Assembly (NCBI GenBank): GCA_017590115.1
Contig: JAGGNK010007448.1
Coordinates: 9,712,815 to 9,776,814, forward strand
Length of the DNA: 64,000 nucleotides
Direction of reading: 5' to 3'
Source: Montifringilla adamsi
Lineage: Eukaryota; Chordata; Aves; Passeriformes; Passeridae
Below the pieces are notes generated by a model. The model had not been told where the DNA came from, made no database searches, and saw only the letters and a list, made by a program, of their open reading frames with translations. Shown piece by piece: positions 8,918-20,900 of the stretch. Numbering within the stretch: the stretch's first letter is position 1; each line of letters starts with the position of its first letter. A program made the position numbers and the translations under genes.

Positions 8918-10669
8918 CCGCTGTATTCAGAAAGAATGTGAATAATATTTTTTTTCCAAAAAGACACATGCCTGTGGCTCCTCTGCAAGGCTAAGCCAGG
9001 TGAGTGAGTGCTGGGAAATCCTTCCCAGAGCTGCTGCTGCCCTTCCAGCTGGGCCAGAGCTGCCAGGGCAGTAAATCCCACTGGGCTGTGCTGGACATGG
9101 CTGCTGGAGCTTTCCCTGAGACTAGACCAAACCACAGGAATATCTGAAGTGCCTTTCTGATCCTGAGGTGCCAGTTACAGTTTAACCTTTGTGAAAGGAG
9201 GACGTTTCCATGTTGTTTGATCCAGCCTGGACCATGGAACTGACCCTTGTGAGAGCCAGGGGCTGAGCAGGGGGTATTTGCTGGGGTGAGGGGGAGAAGG
9301 AAAGAGTTCTAGAAGTGACCTCTCTGGACTGACAGGGTTGGGCTTGCTGGTACAGGAGAGTGGAATTCAGTTAACCAATCTTTTAACCCAAATGAGGGTT
9401 GGTGGAAGTGACACAGCATCTGCTTTCCTCTGCACTAAAAAGGGGTTTGATTTTGTGGCTTCACTTCTCCTGTGTTACTGTTTTAGCTGTTGAATGTGCT
9501 GTTCCTTCTTTAGCTTAATGTGGCAGAGGCTGTGGAAGGAAATGCAGCACAGCAGACCAGGTAAGGTCTAAACTCATTAGTGTTTCAGGATAATCACAAC
9601 TATCAATAAGGAATATTTTAGAACAGTGTCTGCTTTTTAATCTCCAAAATACTACTACAAATCAGAGTGGGAACCTGCCCACTGTAGCTCATTGCCACAA
9701 GAAAATGCTATTTCTTCTGGTCTGCTGTTGGATTTTTTTTTCTACTGTAGCTGTAAATGTTTCTGTAATTCCAAGCAAAGGGAGAAGCATGGAACTACTG
9801 CTCACGTGTCTGTTTAAGAACAGCTGTGTCTGTGTAAGAACAGGTCTGCAACAGGCAGCTGCTGACAGAATGAAAATTTTAGAAAACAGAAAAAACCAGG
9901 AGTGGGAGACAACATTTTGTCTGTAAGATCACTTTTCCTCTAGTAGTGAAGAGTGGAAGGTGTGAGCCCAGCTTTGTGGGGAGGCAGCTGGAGCTGGCAG
10001 TGCCAGAGATGCCCTGGCTGCAGCAGAGCCTGCGGCTGCTGTCCTCTGTTCTTCAGCAGTGACTCTGCTGGCACTGCTCCTGTCACTGGCTGGCTCTGGG
10101 CATTTCCCAGCTGCTCTTGGGAGGTCCAGCACACTTTGGGAACAGAGCCGGTGGCACTGCCCGGTCCCCTTGTGGCAGTGGGGCTTTGGGAGCAGGCGAG
10201 GGGAGTTTTCCTGTGGCTTTGTGCACAGGAGGCTGCAGGGCAGCAGAGCTGTGCCAGGGCAGTGGGGCCGAGCAAGGGGAGGGGGCTCCTGGCAGGGGCA
10301 GGGGCACAGCCCTGGGCCCCTGTGCTGCCAGGCAAAGGCAGCTGTGGTTTCCTGCAGCCCGGGGGTGCAATGACCTCAGGGGGCTCAGGGGTCTGGGCTC
10401 TCTGCCACCTCTACCCCAGCAGCCCAGGGCAGGTCCTGCTTCTGCTTTTTCGCTGCTCTCCACATTTGGTGTTTCCTCTGCACAGAAATGAGGCCAGCAG
10501 CACTGAGAAGAGCCCCGTCCTGCAGCCCCGGGGTGCTGAACACAGCCCGTGCTCCCGAGCCCTGAGCTCCTGCAGTTCCCTCGGGGCACAAATCCCCGGA
10601 GCCCGGCAGGTCCGGCCGAGCCCCCACAGCTCCTCGGGCTGCATTCCAAGCACCCAACGCCAGTATTAG
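8918..10669. other. Intergenic or extended CRB2 3' UTR, no gene recognised
   Basis: GC-rich stretches here give long but overlapping open frames on both strands (about 9953-10682) without any recognisable domain or start context. It may be an extended 3' UTR of CRB2 running to the poly(A) signal near 10900. Confidence 0.6.
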
Positions 10670-10925
10670 CAAAGGTGTTCAAATACTGTCAGTGTCTTGA
10701 GCATTTCTGCAAAATAATTTATGGAAGGTGGGGTTTTTTTTTTCAATAATGAACTTAACTTTCTTTTGATATTTAATTTTTGAATATATTTTTTCACAAA
10801 ACTGGACTGCTGTAGTTAATGATTATGATCCTGATTTCTTTTTTAATTGTAAATTTTATAATTTGTAAATAATTAGAATGTCCTTCAAAAGAAATTTACA
10901 ATAAAATTTGGTTAAAAACAGACCT
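10670..10925. terminator. AT-rich block with poly(A) hexamers on both strands
   Basis: A sharp switch from GC-rich to very AT-rich sequence. On the plus strand AATAAA at 10900-10905 is followed by a TGGTTGTTGACTTGTGACTG stretch, a textbook downstream element. On the minus strand ATTAAA occurs as TTTAAT at 10842-10847 and 10772-10777. It would suit distal ends of both convergent transcripts. Which gene uses which site is inference. Confidence 0.5.
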
Positions 10926-13625
10926 GGTTGTTGACTTGTGACTGTTATTCCCTGAAGAACACCTTGCTGTTTGGATGGCTGATCGTGGTCTGTGCCACCC
11001 CCCCTGCACAGTTAAAGGATTCATTTTGTGATGGTTTGTCACAGCCCAGGGCCCTGAGCCAGCCCTGGGTGCAGAGCTGCTGAACACCAAGTGGGGAGCT
11101 GGGGAAACCTCTGCTCTCTGCATTTCACCATTAACCCCTGACTTCATGGGCAATAAAGAGACTGGAACGTGGGAAAAAGGGACTTTGTGTCCAGTGACTG
11201 CCCCATCCACGTGCAGTGAACTGGAAGCCTCCACCCAGAGTGAACAAGATGCAGAACTGGTTTCACCTCCTGTGCAGCAGCAGATGCACCACAAACTTCC
11301 AAGAGGTTTGTCTTGTTTGTTTGTTTTTAAAATAAACTTGTTTCTTGTGGCAGGAAGCAGCTGTAAATAAGCAAAGTGCTACCAAACACAGGGCAAGTAC
11401 AGGAACATGGACAAAGTCAAGTATAAAGTCACTGATGAGTAAGACCAGGAACACTTTTTATACTGGATTAATAAAAACATCCAAATTCCTTCTAGGGCTG
11501 AACCAGAGCTGGTTCAGCTGTTTACACCTGGCACTATTTCCCCGTGTCCAAAGAATCATGTTAGGCATTCCTGAGTTTAAATAAGACAAAAAAATCCCTA
11601 AATGCTGTTCTAGGGATAGTTCAATTCCTATGTTACAAGAAACCCCTAAAAAGTCTCCTGCTTGCAAACCCTGCTCCAGAAGTGAGGAAAGTCACAAACC
11701 CCTCGTCCTCCTGGATTGCAGAGGTGCTAAATAAAGTGAAGGGTGAAAAAATGGGTGTTAATACTCTTCATTGCCCCAAAAGTGACTTAGCAAATTGTCC
11801 ATAATATGAGCAAAGTAAGAGACGGAAATGAACTGCAGTGGGACAGAATTTCCTGAGTGGTTCAAAGCATCTGTGATGGGCTCCCCCGTGGGTGATCACT
11901 GTGTGACATTACTGACCTGAAACAGGGCCTGGGGAGCCCTGCTTGGCACAGGCAGGATTGTCAGTGCCCATTCACATCCACCATAGTCCAGAAAGTTTTA
12001 TCATCCAGCTCATAGCAAAGGAGCTCTGAAATGCCAGACTGAATTATATACAACATTCTTATTCTGAACTCTGTCAAATAAAATGGAACTGGTATCTTAG
12101 ACTTTAAATATTTTACTATTCAATACTAAACCCATCTGTCTTTCAACACAAAAAGAAAATACAAATCCAAGTGAATGGCTTGTCAGAGGAACAGCACTGT
12201 ACAGAAACAGAATATTCCTGGAATACTGTGGTCTTCCCAAAACCGGCAGCATTTCAGATATTATTTTTCTTTTGTACTGTCCAGACTCGAACACAGAGAC
12301 AGCCATTCCCATTCCCCAGAGTAAGAAAACTTCCAAGATAACATGAATAAAATAGATACATTGGAAATCAGATAAAGCTTTACAAGAATTTCCTCATGTG
12401 TCCAAGATGATTTCCTTTATCAAAGGCTCAATGGTGATGTGATTCCCTCTGCGAGAGTGACAGGTTTTACACCAGAGTGTGCCCAGATACAAAACAAACC
12501 AAAAAAGCACCACTGAAGTGAAACAGAAATGATCAGAGACAGCAGCTTTCCTGGGGATGCTGAGGCTCGTGTGAAATGAACAGAGGGGGCTCAGCACACC
12601 CAGCTGAGCGTCCCCGTCCCCCCCGGTGCCTCGCGGGCCAGGCGGGGCCAGCCCGAGGCTCCAGCGAGGCCACAGAGCCCAGACCCCCCCGGCCAGGCCC
12701 TGCCTCAGCCCCTCAGCACACCAGCCTGCACCTGCACTCCGGAGCTGGGAACCTTGATACCCCACATTTTTTCTCTTCTTTGTAATAATCAAGTAAGATA
12801 TTGTTACATTCCATTCATATACTGCAATTTATAATATTGATAGATAATATTAAGATACACATATATAAGAACTAGGATACTCTTTATGGCCTCTATTTTC
12901 TGATGTATTTAACAAAAACAAAGACAAAAAAAATGAAAACAATTGCTGGTGTTTCCAGTTTCCCAACAGAGATGCAGGACCAATCCCTGAGCAGCTGCTC
13001 TGTGCTGTGGTTTCCAGGCCTGTGACAACTCTGCCCTGGCTGTTGGTGTTCGGGGTGGGGGGAGTCACAAGAAGTGCCACCAAAGTCCATGTGACAGCAC
13101 AGCTCCAGGAGTGGCTGGGATTCAACGAGCACAAAAGAAACCAATGGATCAGTTCAGTGACTTGTGGGCTGGTTTGCTGCACTTTGCATGTGGGAACAAA
13201 ACGTTGTATCTCTGTGTAGTGCCAGAAAAACTGACGTCCATTCCCAGGGGCAGGAATGAACCCCAGCAGAGTGGGTTGTGTCAAGGACTGAAAATACAGG
13301 GAGGGAGTAACTTGTGCATCAGTAGTGCTGCCTGAAAAGCTGTGTGTGGAAATCCCAACCCAACCCAACCCACCTCCCTCACGCTTTGGTCAGTTCAGGA
13401 ATCCCAGGGTTTGGTGGCGAGGAGTGAGAGAGCAGTGTCAGGGACTGGGACTGGGGGACTCTGACCTGTGGGCAAAAAGCTCTCGTGTTGAGTTACAGCT
13501 CAGCGATGGTCCTGCAGCGGTCCTGGCTCAGCCTTCCTTAAAAGAAATGCTTGGTTTTATGCTGGCTCAAAAAAACCAAAAAATCCCTATGTCACTTCCA
13601 AAAGGACACCAAGGCCATGGGGGCA
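10926..13625 (-). other. Probable DENND1A 3' UTR and intergenic sequence
   Basis: Directly 3' of the DENND1A stop on the minus strand. By eye I find no canonical minus-strand AATAAA or ATTAAA in this stretch (plus-strand TTTATT or TTTAAT), only variants such as TATAAA. The 3' UTR may therefore run to the block at 10.67-10.92 kb. No other gene is recognised. A GC-rich patch lies at about 12590-12740. Confidence 0.5.
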
Positions 13626-14906
13626 TCACTCAAAGGTTTCCCATCGCTTTCTGAGCTGCTCCACCTTACCTGGTGTGGGTGACACGTCCTGCTTGGTCTT
13701 TTTTAACAGATCTTCAAACGGATCTTTTGTCTCCTCAGATTTTGAGGACAACACCGACTCCAAGCCCTTGGCTGGCCTGGCAGGGACCAGAGGGGGTTCA
13801 CTGGCCAGAAGAGCCAGGGCTTGTTTGGGATCTACCTTTGTGCTGGGCTGGCCCACCTGTAACGTTCGGGGTTTGGAGGGACCACCCAGACACGGCTGGA
13901 GGGAGCTGGTGGGAGAAGGGCTGTGGCTCTGTAGGAGCAAGGAGCCAGCTGCTGGCACAGCTGGAGCCTGGCTGAACAGGTTTGGCATGGAGAGTGTGGC
14001 CATGTGGGGCTGAGGTCTCTGTGCTGGGTAGAAGCCGGCAGTGGGGGTTATGAAGCTGGAGCTGTATGCGTGACCTAAGGAGGGGGTAAAGGAGCCCCTC
14101 GGGGGTCTGACCAGGGACACTGGAAGGGCTCCTGGCAGTGTCTGGGTGAACGGATTGGGTGAGGGCTGTAGAAAAGGTGGCGGAACCGGGGCAGGGTAGG
14201 CAAGGGGCTGGGCAAACGCTGCAGCTGGAGGAGGCACGAAGTCACTTGGCAGGGCACCGAAGGCGGGCGCGGGGGCCGAGCCCTGCGGGGCCCTGGCCGG
14301 CCAGGCCGTGGTTCTGAGCGGGTCCAGCAGGCTCAGCAGGAGCTCGCTCTCGTTACCTGCACCTTCCGTCCTCACCCGCACGGGCTGCAGCACCTCAGCG
14401 CTGCCGGCAGCACCGCGCAGCAGCTGCGACGGCTGAGAGGAGGCATTCACAGACTGCTGCACTTCGGGCTCTAAGGACACGTTCCCAGCCCCAAAGGGCT
14501 CTGGGATAAGATCTGAAACCAAGTGGCTGCGCCCATGAGGGGTGAGGATTTCCGCTGACCCAGCTGCAGCCTGGTGCTTGGCAGCCCTGGGTGCTGGTGG
14601 TGGTGGCACAATCCCCAGTTCTGGAGTCTTTCGTCCCTGTGGCCTAGGAATGGTGATGTTCCCTTGAATGGCAGGATTGGATTCATCCTTTTCTGCAGGA
14701 GCCAGACCACTGTCTCTGCTCTGGGGTCTCCTGGTGATGGGGGGCACGTTACCCAGGGCAGCCAAGGGTCTTTCAGGTGAGCTTTGGGAATATTTGGTGG
14801 GAATAGCCATATCATCATGGCCCATACTCCACAGCTTGTTGTAAGGGTGGGACAGCTTCATGCTTGGCACAATCCTGTTCCTCTCAGACACACCAAGATC
14901 CATTCT
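13626..14906 (-). CDS. DENND1A: DENND1A last coding exon: disordered endocytic tail
   Basis: A 1281-bp exon of 426 codons plus stop. The acceptor CTCTCTTGCAG precedes R-MDLGVSERN. Landmarks are HPYNKLWSMGHDDMAIP, ITIPRPQGRKTPELGIVPPP, LLLSLLDPLRT (clathrin-box-like), PSPNPFTQ (NPF), SMPNLFSQ, DPFEDLLKKTKQDVSP (DPF, AP-2 ear type) and the terminal QLRKRWETFE. The region is proline- and serine-rich and presumably disordered. The stop TGA is at plus-strand 13626-13628. Confidence 0.95.
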   Translation of the reverse strand, partial: RMDLGVSERNRIVPSMKLSHPYNKLWSMGHDDMAIPTKYSQSSPERPLAALGNVPPITRRPQSRDSGLAPAEKDESNPAIQGNITIPRPQGRKTPELGIVPPPPAPRAAKHQAAAGSAEILTPHGRSHLVSDLIPEPFGAGNVSLEPEVQQSVNASSQPSQLLRGAAGSAEVLQPVRVRTEGAGNESELLLSLLDPLRTTAWPARAPQGSAPAPAFGALPSDFVPPPAAAFAQPLAYPAPVPPPFLQPSPNPFTQTLPGALPVSLVRPPRGSFTPSLGHAYSSSFITPTAGFYPAQRPQPHMATLSMPNLFSQAPAVPAAGSLLLQSHSPSPTSSLQPCLGGPSKPRTLQVGQPSTKVDPKQALALLASEPPLVPARPAKGLESVLSSKSEETKDPFEDLLKKTKQDVSPTPGKVEQLRKRWETFE

Positions 14907-17900
14907 CTGCAAGAGAGCAGAACGAACATTAACTCTAACTCCCTCACAACACAGAGCAGAAAGTGAGTCCAGGCTGCTGCGAGGGAAGAGGATCTGTCCG
15001 AACGAACATTAACTCTAACTCATGTCCTCACAACACAGAGCAGAAAGTGAGTCCAGGCTGCTGTGAGGGAAGAGGATCTGTCCCCAGGCTGCCAGCAGTG
15101 CAGAGGGACAACAGCGTGTGGCCTGGAAGGACAGAGAGGAACCAGCCAGGACTCTGCAGCTCCGATTCCAGCTCTGCCACCATGGGGTTGTTCAGCTGGG
15201 ACATGCTGTGCATCTGTCACAGCCCAGTAAGGAGCACACACCTGTGTCCAAGGCACAGAAGCTGAGAAGCCTTAACTGCTGCATGGAATAAGCTGACAAA
15301 TGAAATATCTGAATGTAACACTAAAATCAATATTATTATAAGGTAGAAATGACATTTGCTTCTTTAATGTCAGATGAAGATCTTGGAGTCTGCTTTAGTT
15401 TAACACTTTCTGAGCAATGTTCCTTCACAAACAATCCCATTTCTTCACAAGGGGATTGCTCAAATGATGCTTAGACCAAAACAGCCAGATTAAAAGAAAA
15501 AGTAGTTTGGAGGGGACCTGAAAACCACCAAGTATTCATTCTCACTGCCAACCATCAACTTCAAAGATAGCTCTGTGTGATGGCCACTGGACAAACAGAT
15601 TCTGAGGAACAGGGCAAATATACCCTCCTTCAAAAGCAAAGGCCTCAGAGGAAACAGTTACTTATCACTGAGTCTCATTTAAGCCATTTCTTAATTCAGA
15701 AATCAATTTTGAAACACATAAGCAAATCCCTGGGAAACAGATGATGATGATGACCATGATGATTACTATTAGGATCTACCCAATAATATGAAAAAGATCC
15801 TCAGACTGAGCTCTGTGGCACCCCCAGGGCACAGGGAGCCCCCAACCTGGTATTCAAAGGAGCAGCGCTGCTCTGCCTCCTCCTTGGGTGTCCGCAGGTC
15901 CTCCAGGCTCTTGGCCTGGCTCAGGGGCTGGGGCTGGGCTTCCACTTCCAAGTTGGGGAAGATGTCTTCCAGGAGGTTGACTTCTGAGGCCTTGCTGGAG
16001 AGCAGAGGGCTCGGGGGCAGCGGCTCTCTGGCTTTCTCCGGGCTGCCCACGTCCTCTCCATCGGCACTGTCCGACTCCTTCAGCGCCCGGTACGGCTGCG
16101 GCCTGGCACAGAACCACAAATCACATTGCAAATGGCCGTATTTCTAATTCTTAGCTTTGGACACAATTTCCTAGAGGAGCTGGATGAGTTACAAAGAGCT
16201 CCCCAGTGGCAAATATAGCTCAGAGAGCTCCCCATGCACAGCAGGCTGTGAGCAGTGCCTGAGGGCAGGGCGACATGCAGAAAGGGATCTGGCACCCAAG
16301 GGTGCTCGGAAGGGCAAGAGCAGAGTGGCAGGTGCTCAGAGGGAAGCTGCGGTCATGCAGGCACAGCCAGGCTGAGGAGGGAGCTCTCAGAGCAGGGATA
16401 GTGGGATACCAGCTCCCCATGCTGACTGTCTGGGCTCCCCTCAGGCTGGGCATGGGCCTCTGCACCCCAGGTTTGCAGGCTCTAACATCCTCAGGCTTCG
16501 AGCTAACTCAGCACACAGCATAACTCAGTGTTTTCCTGCAATAATTGGGAACACTGTGCAGGTTCCAATGATTTCATTGGTGTCATCTTATCAAGAAACA
16601 CCACAATCCATTATGGAGACACCTCCTTTACATTACCAGCCAAGGCTGAGCTAGCAGGATGCTTCTCTTGCACATACCTCAGCAAAAAATGGAACCAGCA
16701 CATTTGCATTTTGGTGTTTGTACAGAGAACAGCAGCACGATGTGCATCCAATTAATAACAACAAGTGCCACGCATGGCTGTGGGGACTGGCACTTGACTG
16801 GCAGCCAGTTGTACTGTGGCATTTAAACAAGCTTTCAATTAAAAGAAAATATTTGTGAGACCTGCAAAAACACATCCTAAGGAAGAACCCTTCTCCCCTT
16901 TCCATATTTTATCATAATACATCTATATCATGCAAATTCAGAGAGCCCAGCTTGCTTTCCTCCCCAGCACACACAGAGCAGGCACTGAGCCTGCAGCAGG
17001 ACAGGGACACTGCAGGTACAGGGCAGACAGTGACAGCACATGGCCTCAGGGCAGTCTCACATCACTCTGGGTCACACTGCAACCCCCCAAGGGATATCTG
17101 AAAACAAAACTGGTCTCCTCCACCCTAAACAGGAGTGTGGGAACATTTTCTGGCCCTTTTCTACTGATCCTCTCCATCCCACCGACCTGCAGACCTCTCT
17201 GTCCCACTGGCAGCCTCCTTCTCCAGCCTGGTCCGACCCAGCTGGGGCTGCCAGGCTTCAGCTGCTCAGCTGGAACTGGGCATTGTCCATCTCCCAGCCC
17301 TGAACTGCCTGGATGTGGCATCATGTGGATTTCTGAAGCAGCAGCTCACAGTACCCTGGCCTCTCTTCCAGGGTTCTGGTCAAACCAGTGGCTGCATTGT
17401 TAAAAGGAGTGCAACTCCATGCAATTTATCTACCTTTCATCCTCTAGAAATCCTCAAGCAGGTGAGGTTAGGAAATAACAAATCCTCTGCTGACATTCAG
17501 GGAGGGCTCAGCTCAGAACTGCCTGCTGGGATTGGGATATTCAAATAGGCAGCAAGAGGGATTTAGTGCAGCTGAGCCCACAGCTGGCAGAGCTCCCCCC
17601 ACCTCACACGGGCACTCTGGGCAGGCCGTGCTCCTTCCCCTACCACAGGCACCGTGGGCAGGGGCAGAACCCTCCAGCCACAGCATCAATGAGAAGTTCT
17701 GGCCCAGATCCTCTCAACATCCTCTTTCAAGACACAGTTACAGAGGCTTTGGAAGGTACAAGTTACAAATTCAAAAGCTGGATACAAACAGACCAAACTT
17801 CCTGCTTCTTATATAATTGTCAGATTGTACTCAATGCCCTCAGAGGACACCTGACAGACCAGACAGGCTGGGATCAAACAGGTGACACTGGAAAAGGCTG

Positions 17901-20900
17901 GTAGCTGCACTGGAACAAAGCTCACAGGACAACCCAAAAGCACAGTAACACCACACAAGAATGAATGGTGAAAGGTTTGGACAGGAGCACAAGCAGCATG
18001 TTGGAACAAAGGACAAATGGAAGGGTGACATCCCACAGAGCTTGAGTCAATGGAAGCCCATAAGCTGTGTGGTGCTGCAGTGTTTCATGCAGGAGGATGC
18101 TTTTTCATGCTGCTCAACATCAATACAAACAAGGAGGAGAAATGTTGGTCATTCATCAAGCACTGTACAGAGACCCCAGGAGCATTTCCAAAATCCCAGT
18201 GCAGGAGTAGATGCCCTGAGCAATGCAAACCCCACTGTTTGAAACTGGCATGAACACAGCAGAAGAGTAAATGATAGACCATTCAAAAGGAGCAGAGAAG
18301 AAAAAGTTTTCAGAGAAGCCAGAGACAGGATCCTCTTCCTGCTGAAATTCATCATCAGAGGAGTCCTCAGAGAGGAAGACTGTATAGTGTCGCATGGGCT
18401 TTACGAGGCTGGGGAACAGGAAGAGAAAAGGAAGTTATCGAGTCACAGTGACAGCTCCTGAGGAGAGAAACCAGGGGCTCCAGAGACCCAGATCACCCTG
18501 ACCCCGACTGCACAGCAGAGAGCTCGGCAGGGAACTCTGAGCTCTGCTGCCCAGGCACAGAACACAACCCCTGGGCCAAGGGCAGGGCACCGTGGGGTGC
18601 CAAGGGAAGGGACTGCAGCCACCCCACAGTGCAGGGGACAATACAGAAACCCCCCTTCCCCACCACATTCCCTACAGAGTTGGGCACCTCTCTGTTCTTC
18701 AGACAGTTCTGCTCCTCAGGCTCTCTGAGCTCTGACAAACATTAGATCTCCCTCTCTGCTTTACAGACATTTAGTCTGAGGTACAAGAGGAGCTGACTCC
18801 AGGGCACCAGTTCCTACTTGTATCTATTTTTCACATTTGAAACTGCTTCACTCTAGAATAAAACCTAAGCTGTCCAAGGATTGGTATGAAATGCAGTTTG
18901 TCAAGTAAGGTGTATATGTTCCTTTCCTCAGCAGTCAATTGAAAATCAGTTCTTAAAGATTAGGACAGGGAAAGAGAAGTTGGGTGCTGGAACCAACAGC
19001 CCAAGAGGGCCTGAGCTGCCACTGCCAATGAATGTTTACTCACAGTCAGGTCAGTGCAAATTAATAAAACATCTCTAACAGGTGGCAGCGGCTGCAAATC
19101 GCAGCCTGCATTATCCCAGTTAAAGCCAGTGCACTGCTTTCTTTCCCCTCTCCTTCAGTAACAGGCATCCAGGGGAAGGAGGTGAGGCCACTGCGGCCCC
19201 GGGGCTGCCAGCGCTGCCAGCCGCTCGGTAAATGCCGTGGCAGCCCCGGTGCTGCCCCGTGCCCCGGCGCTGCCAGCCGCTCGGTAAATGCCGTGGCAGC
19301 CCCGGTGCTGCCCCGTGCCCCGGCGCTGCCAGCCGCTCGGTAAATGCCGTGGCAGCCCCGGCGCCGCGCGGACGGGCAGCGCTCCACGGCGCCGGCAGCA
19401 GCGCGGAGCGGGGGCTCCGTTTTAATGAGGAAGATCTGCATCTCGGGAGCTTTTTTCATGTGTCAGGATGCATGGACAAATCAGCAGCACATCAGGCTGG
19501 CCAAAAATGAAATGCTGACAAATGTAGATATTTCAAATTTAATTGACACCTAAATGTACATGAGATAGAAAAAAAATATATATAGAAAATGGGAGTGCAG
19601 GATATGGGAATTAGTAAGGAGAATTCTGTAATAATTTTAAAGGATGATCTGGTGATAAGAAAATTAATTTCATTTTATTATGGTATTGCTTTTTCCTGAA
19701 TATTGAGATTACGGTACGAAGGGGTGTATGGACTTGTCATTATTCTCCTAAAAAGGGCTCCACAGATTTGAGGAAGAATTATTTTTTATTGACATAGCTT
19801 TTCTAAAGAACAGCTACACAAGAGCTCTAGGGAATTAAGAAATTTGTCCCTCTTAGCCAGTAAAATGCAGAGAATGAGGGATTTGGATGCATGGGCTTTT
19901 TCTTGCTGCTGTGAGACAGGAGGCTTGGGGCTGAGGGCATCAGCCGGCAGCTGTGAGCACAGCACCGAGCCACGCTGCAATTCCTTCCTGCAGGTCCCGC
20001 ACGCTCAGTGTCAGAGCTCTGGCGAGGCCATGGAACCCCTCACTGCTGCGTGCTGGGGCCTGAGAGCCCGGCTGGCATTGCCCACGAGCCTGTCCCATGC
20101 CACAGCGTCCCACCCAGCCCATCCCAAATCCCGGGCACCCCCAGTGCCAGGCACGCAGAGCTGCTGCCGCAGGGCCACAGTGAGCGGGCCCAGCACGGCT
20201 GCTCCCCCTGCTCCTGCAAACACGCGGGTTTAACAAGAGACACGAGCCGTGATCTTGGGTGCTCTTTGCAGTCACTGCTCCTCAGCCCCTGCACCTTAAC
20301 TGCACACTGATTAGATAATGAGCACAGACATCCCCAAAACAATGCACTTCATTTACACACATAAAAAGAATTAACTCATGTAACTAATGGCATAAATTTC
20401 CTAACCTTCAATGTTACCAGGTAAAACAAGGGAAATATATTTTATGGTGTTTTCACTGATTCTAGTGTTACCCAAAAGAGAGAAATTAGTTTGAGTTTTT
20501 TTAAAGAGACCACACCTCTCTTGTTTCCATTTCAGAACACTTATACAAAGATTGCTTCTTACTGGGACAGAAAAAAGAAAGTTTGTAGGAAGCATCATGA
20601 AAATTCTGTATTTTGTGAAAGCAGCTGAGCTGTAAAGACTCACTGAAACTAGCAGCAATAAACTAGACCCAAATAAAATAACTAAAATACAATACATTTC
20701 CAGCATTGGTACAATGTTTACCATTTTATGTTTATCTGCAGTCTGAGGGTGGCAGGAATTGAAGATACAGGTTAGCAGAGAGCAACACTGGGATGTCAGC
20801 AGCTTTTGAACCCAAGCATGCAGAATCCTCCATAGGAACACACATAAATGTTAAATTGATTCAATTATCCTCCACCTAAATGCAGTGAGTCATCAGATTA

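Larger units (their letters stand above)
14907..15846 (-). other. DENND1A intron with tandem duplication
   Basis: A 940-bp intron. Its 3' end contains an 80/84-bp direct duplication. A short GAT repeat lies at about 15740-15764 near the donor. Confidence 0.85.

Noticed and set aside
9953..10682. Overlapping open frames on both strands (up to 238 codons)
   Set aside because: GC-rich composition keeps several frames open on both strands. No recognisable protein or splice context.
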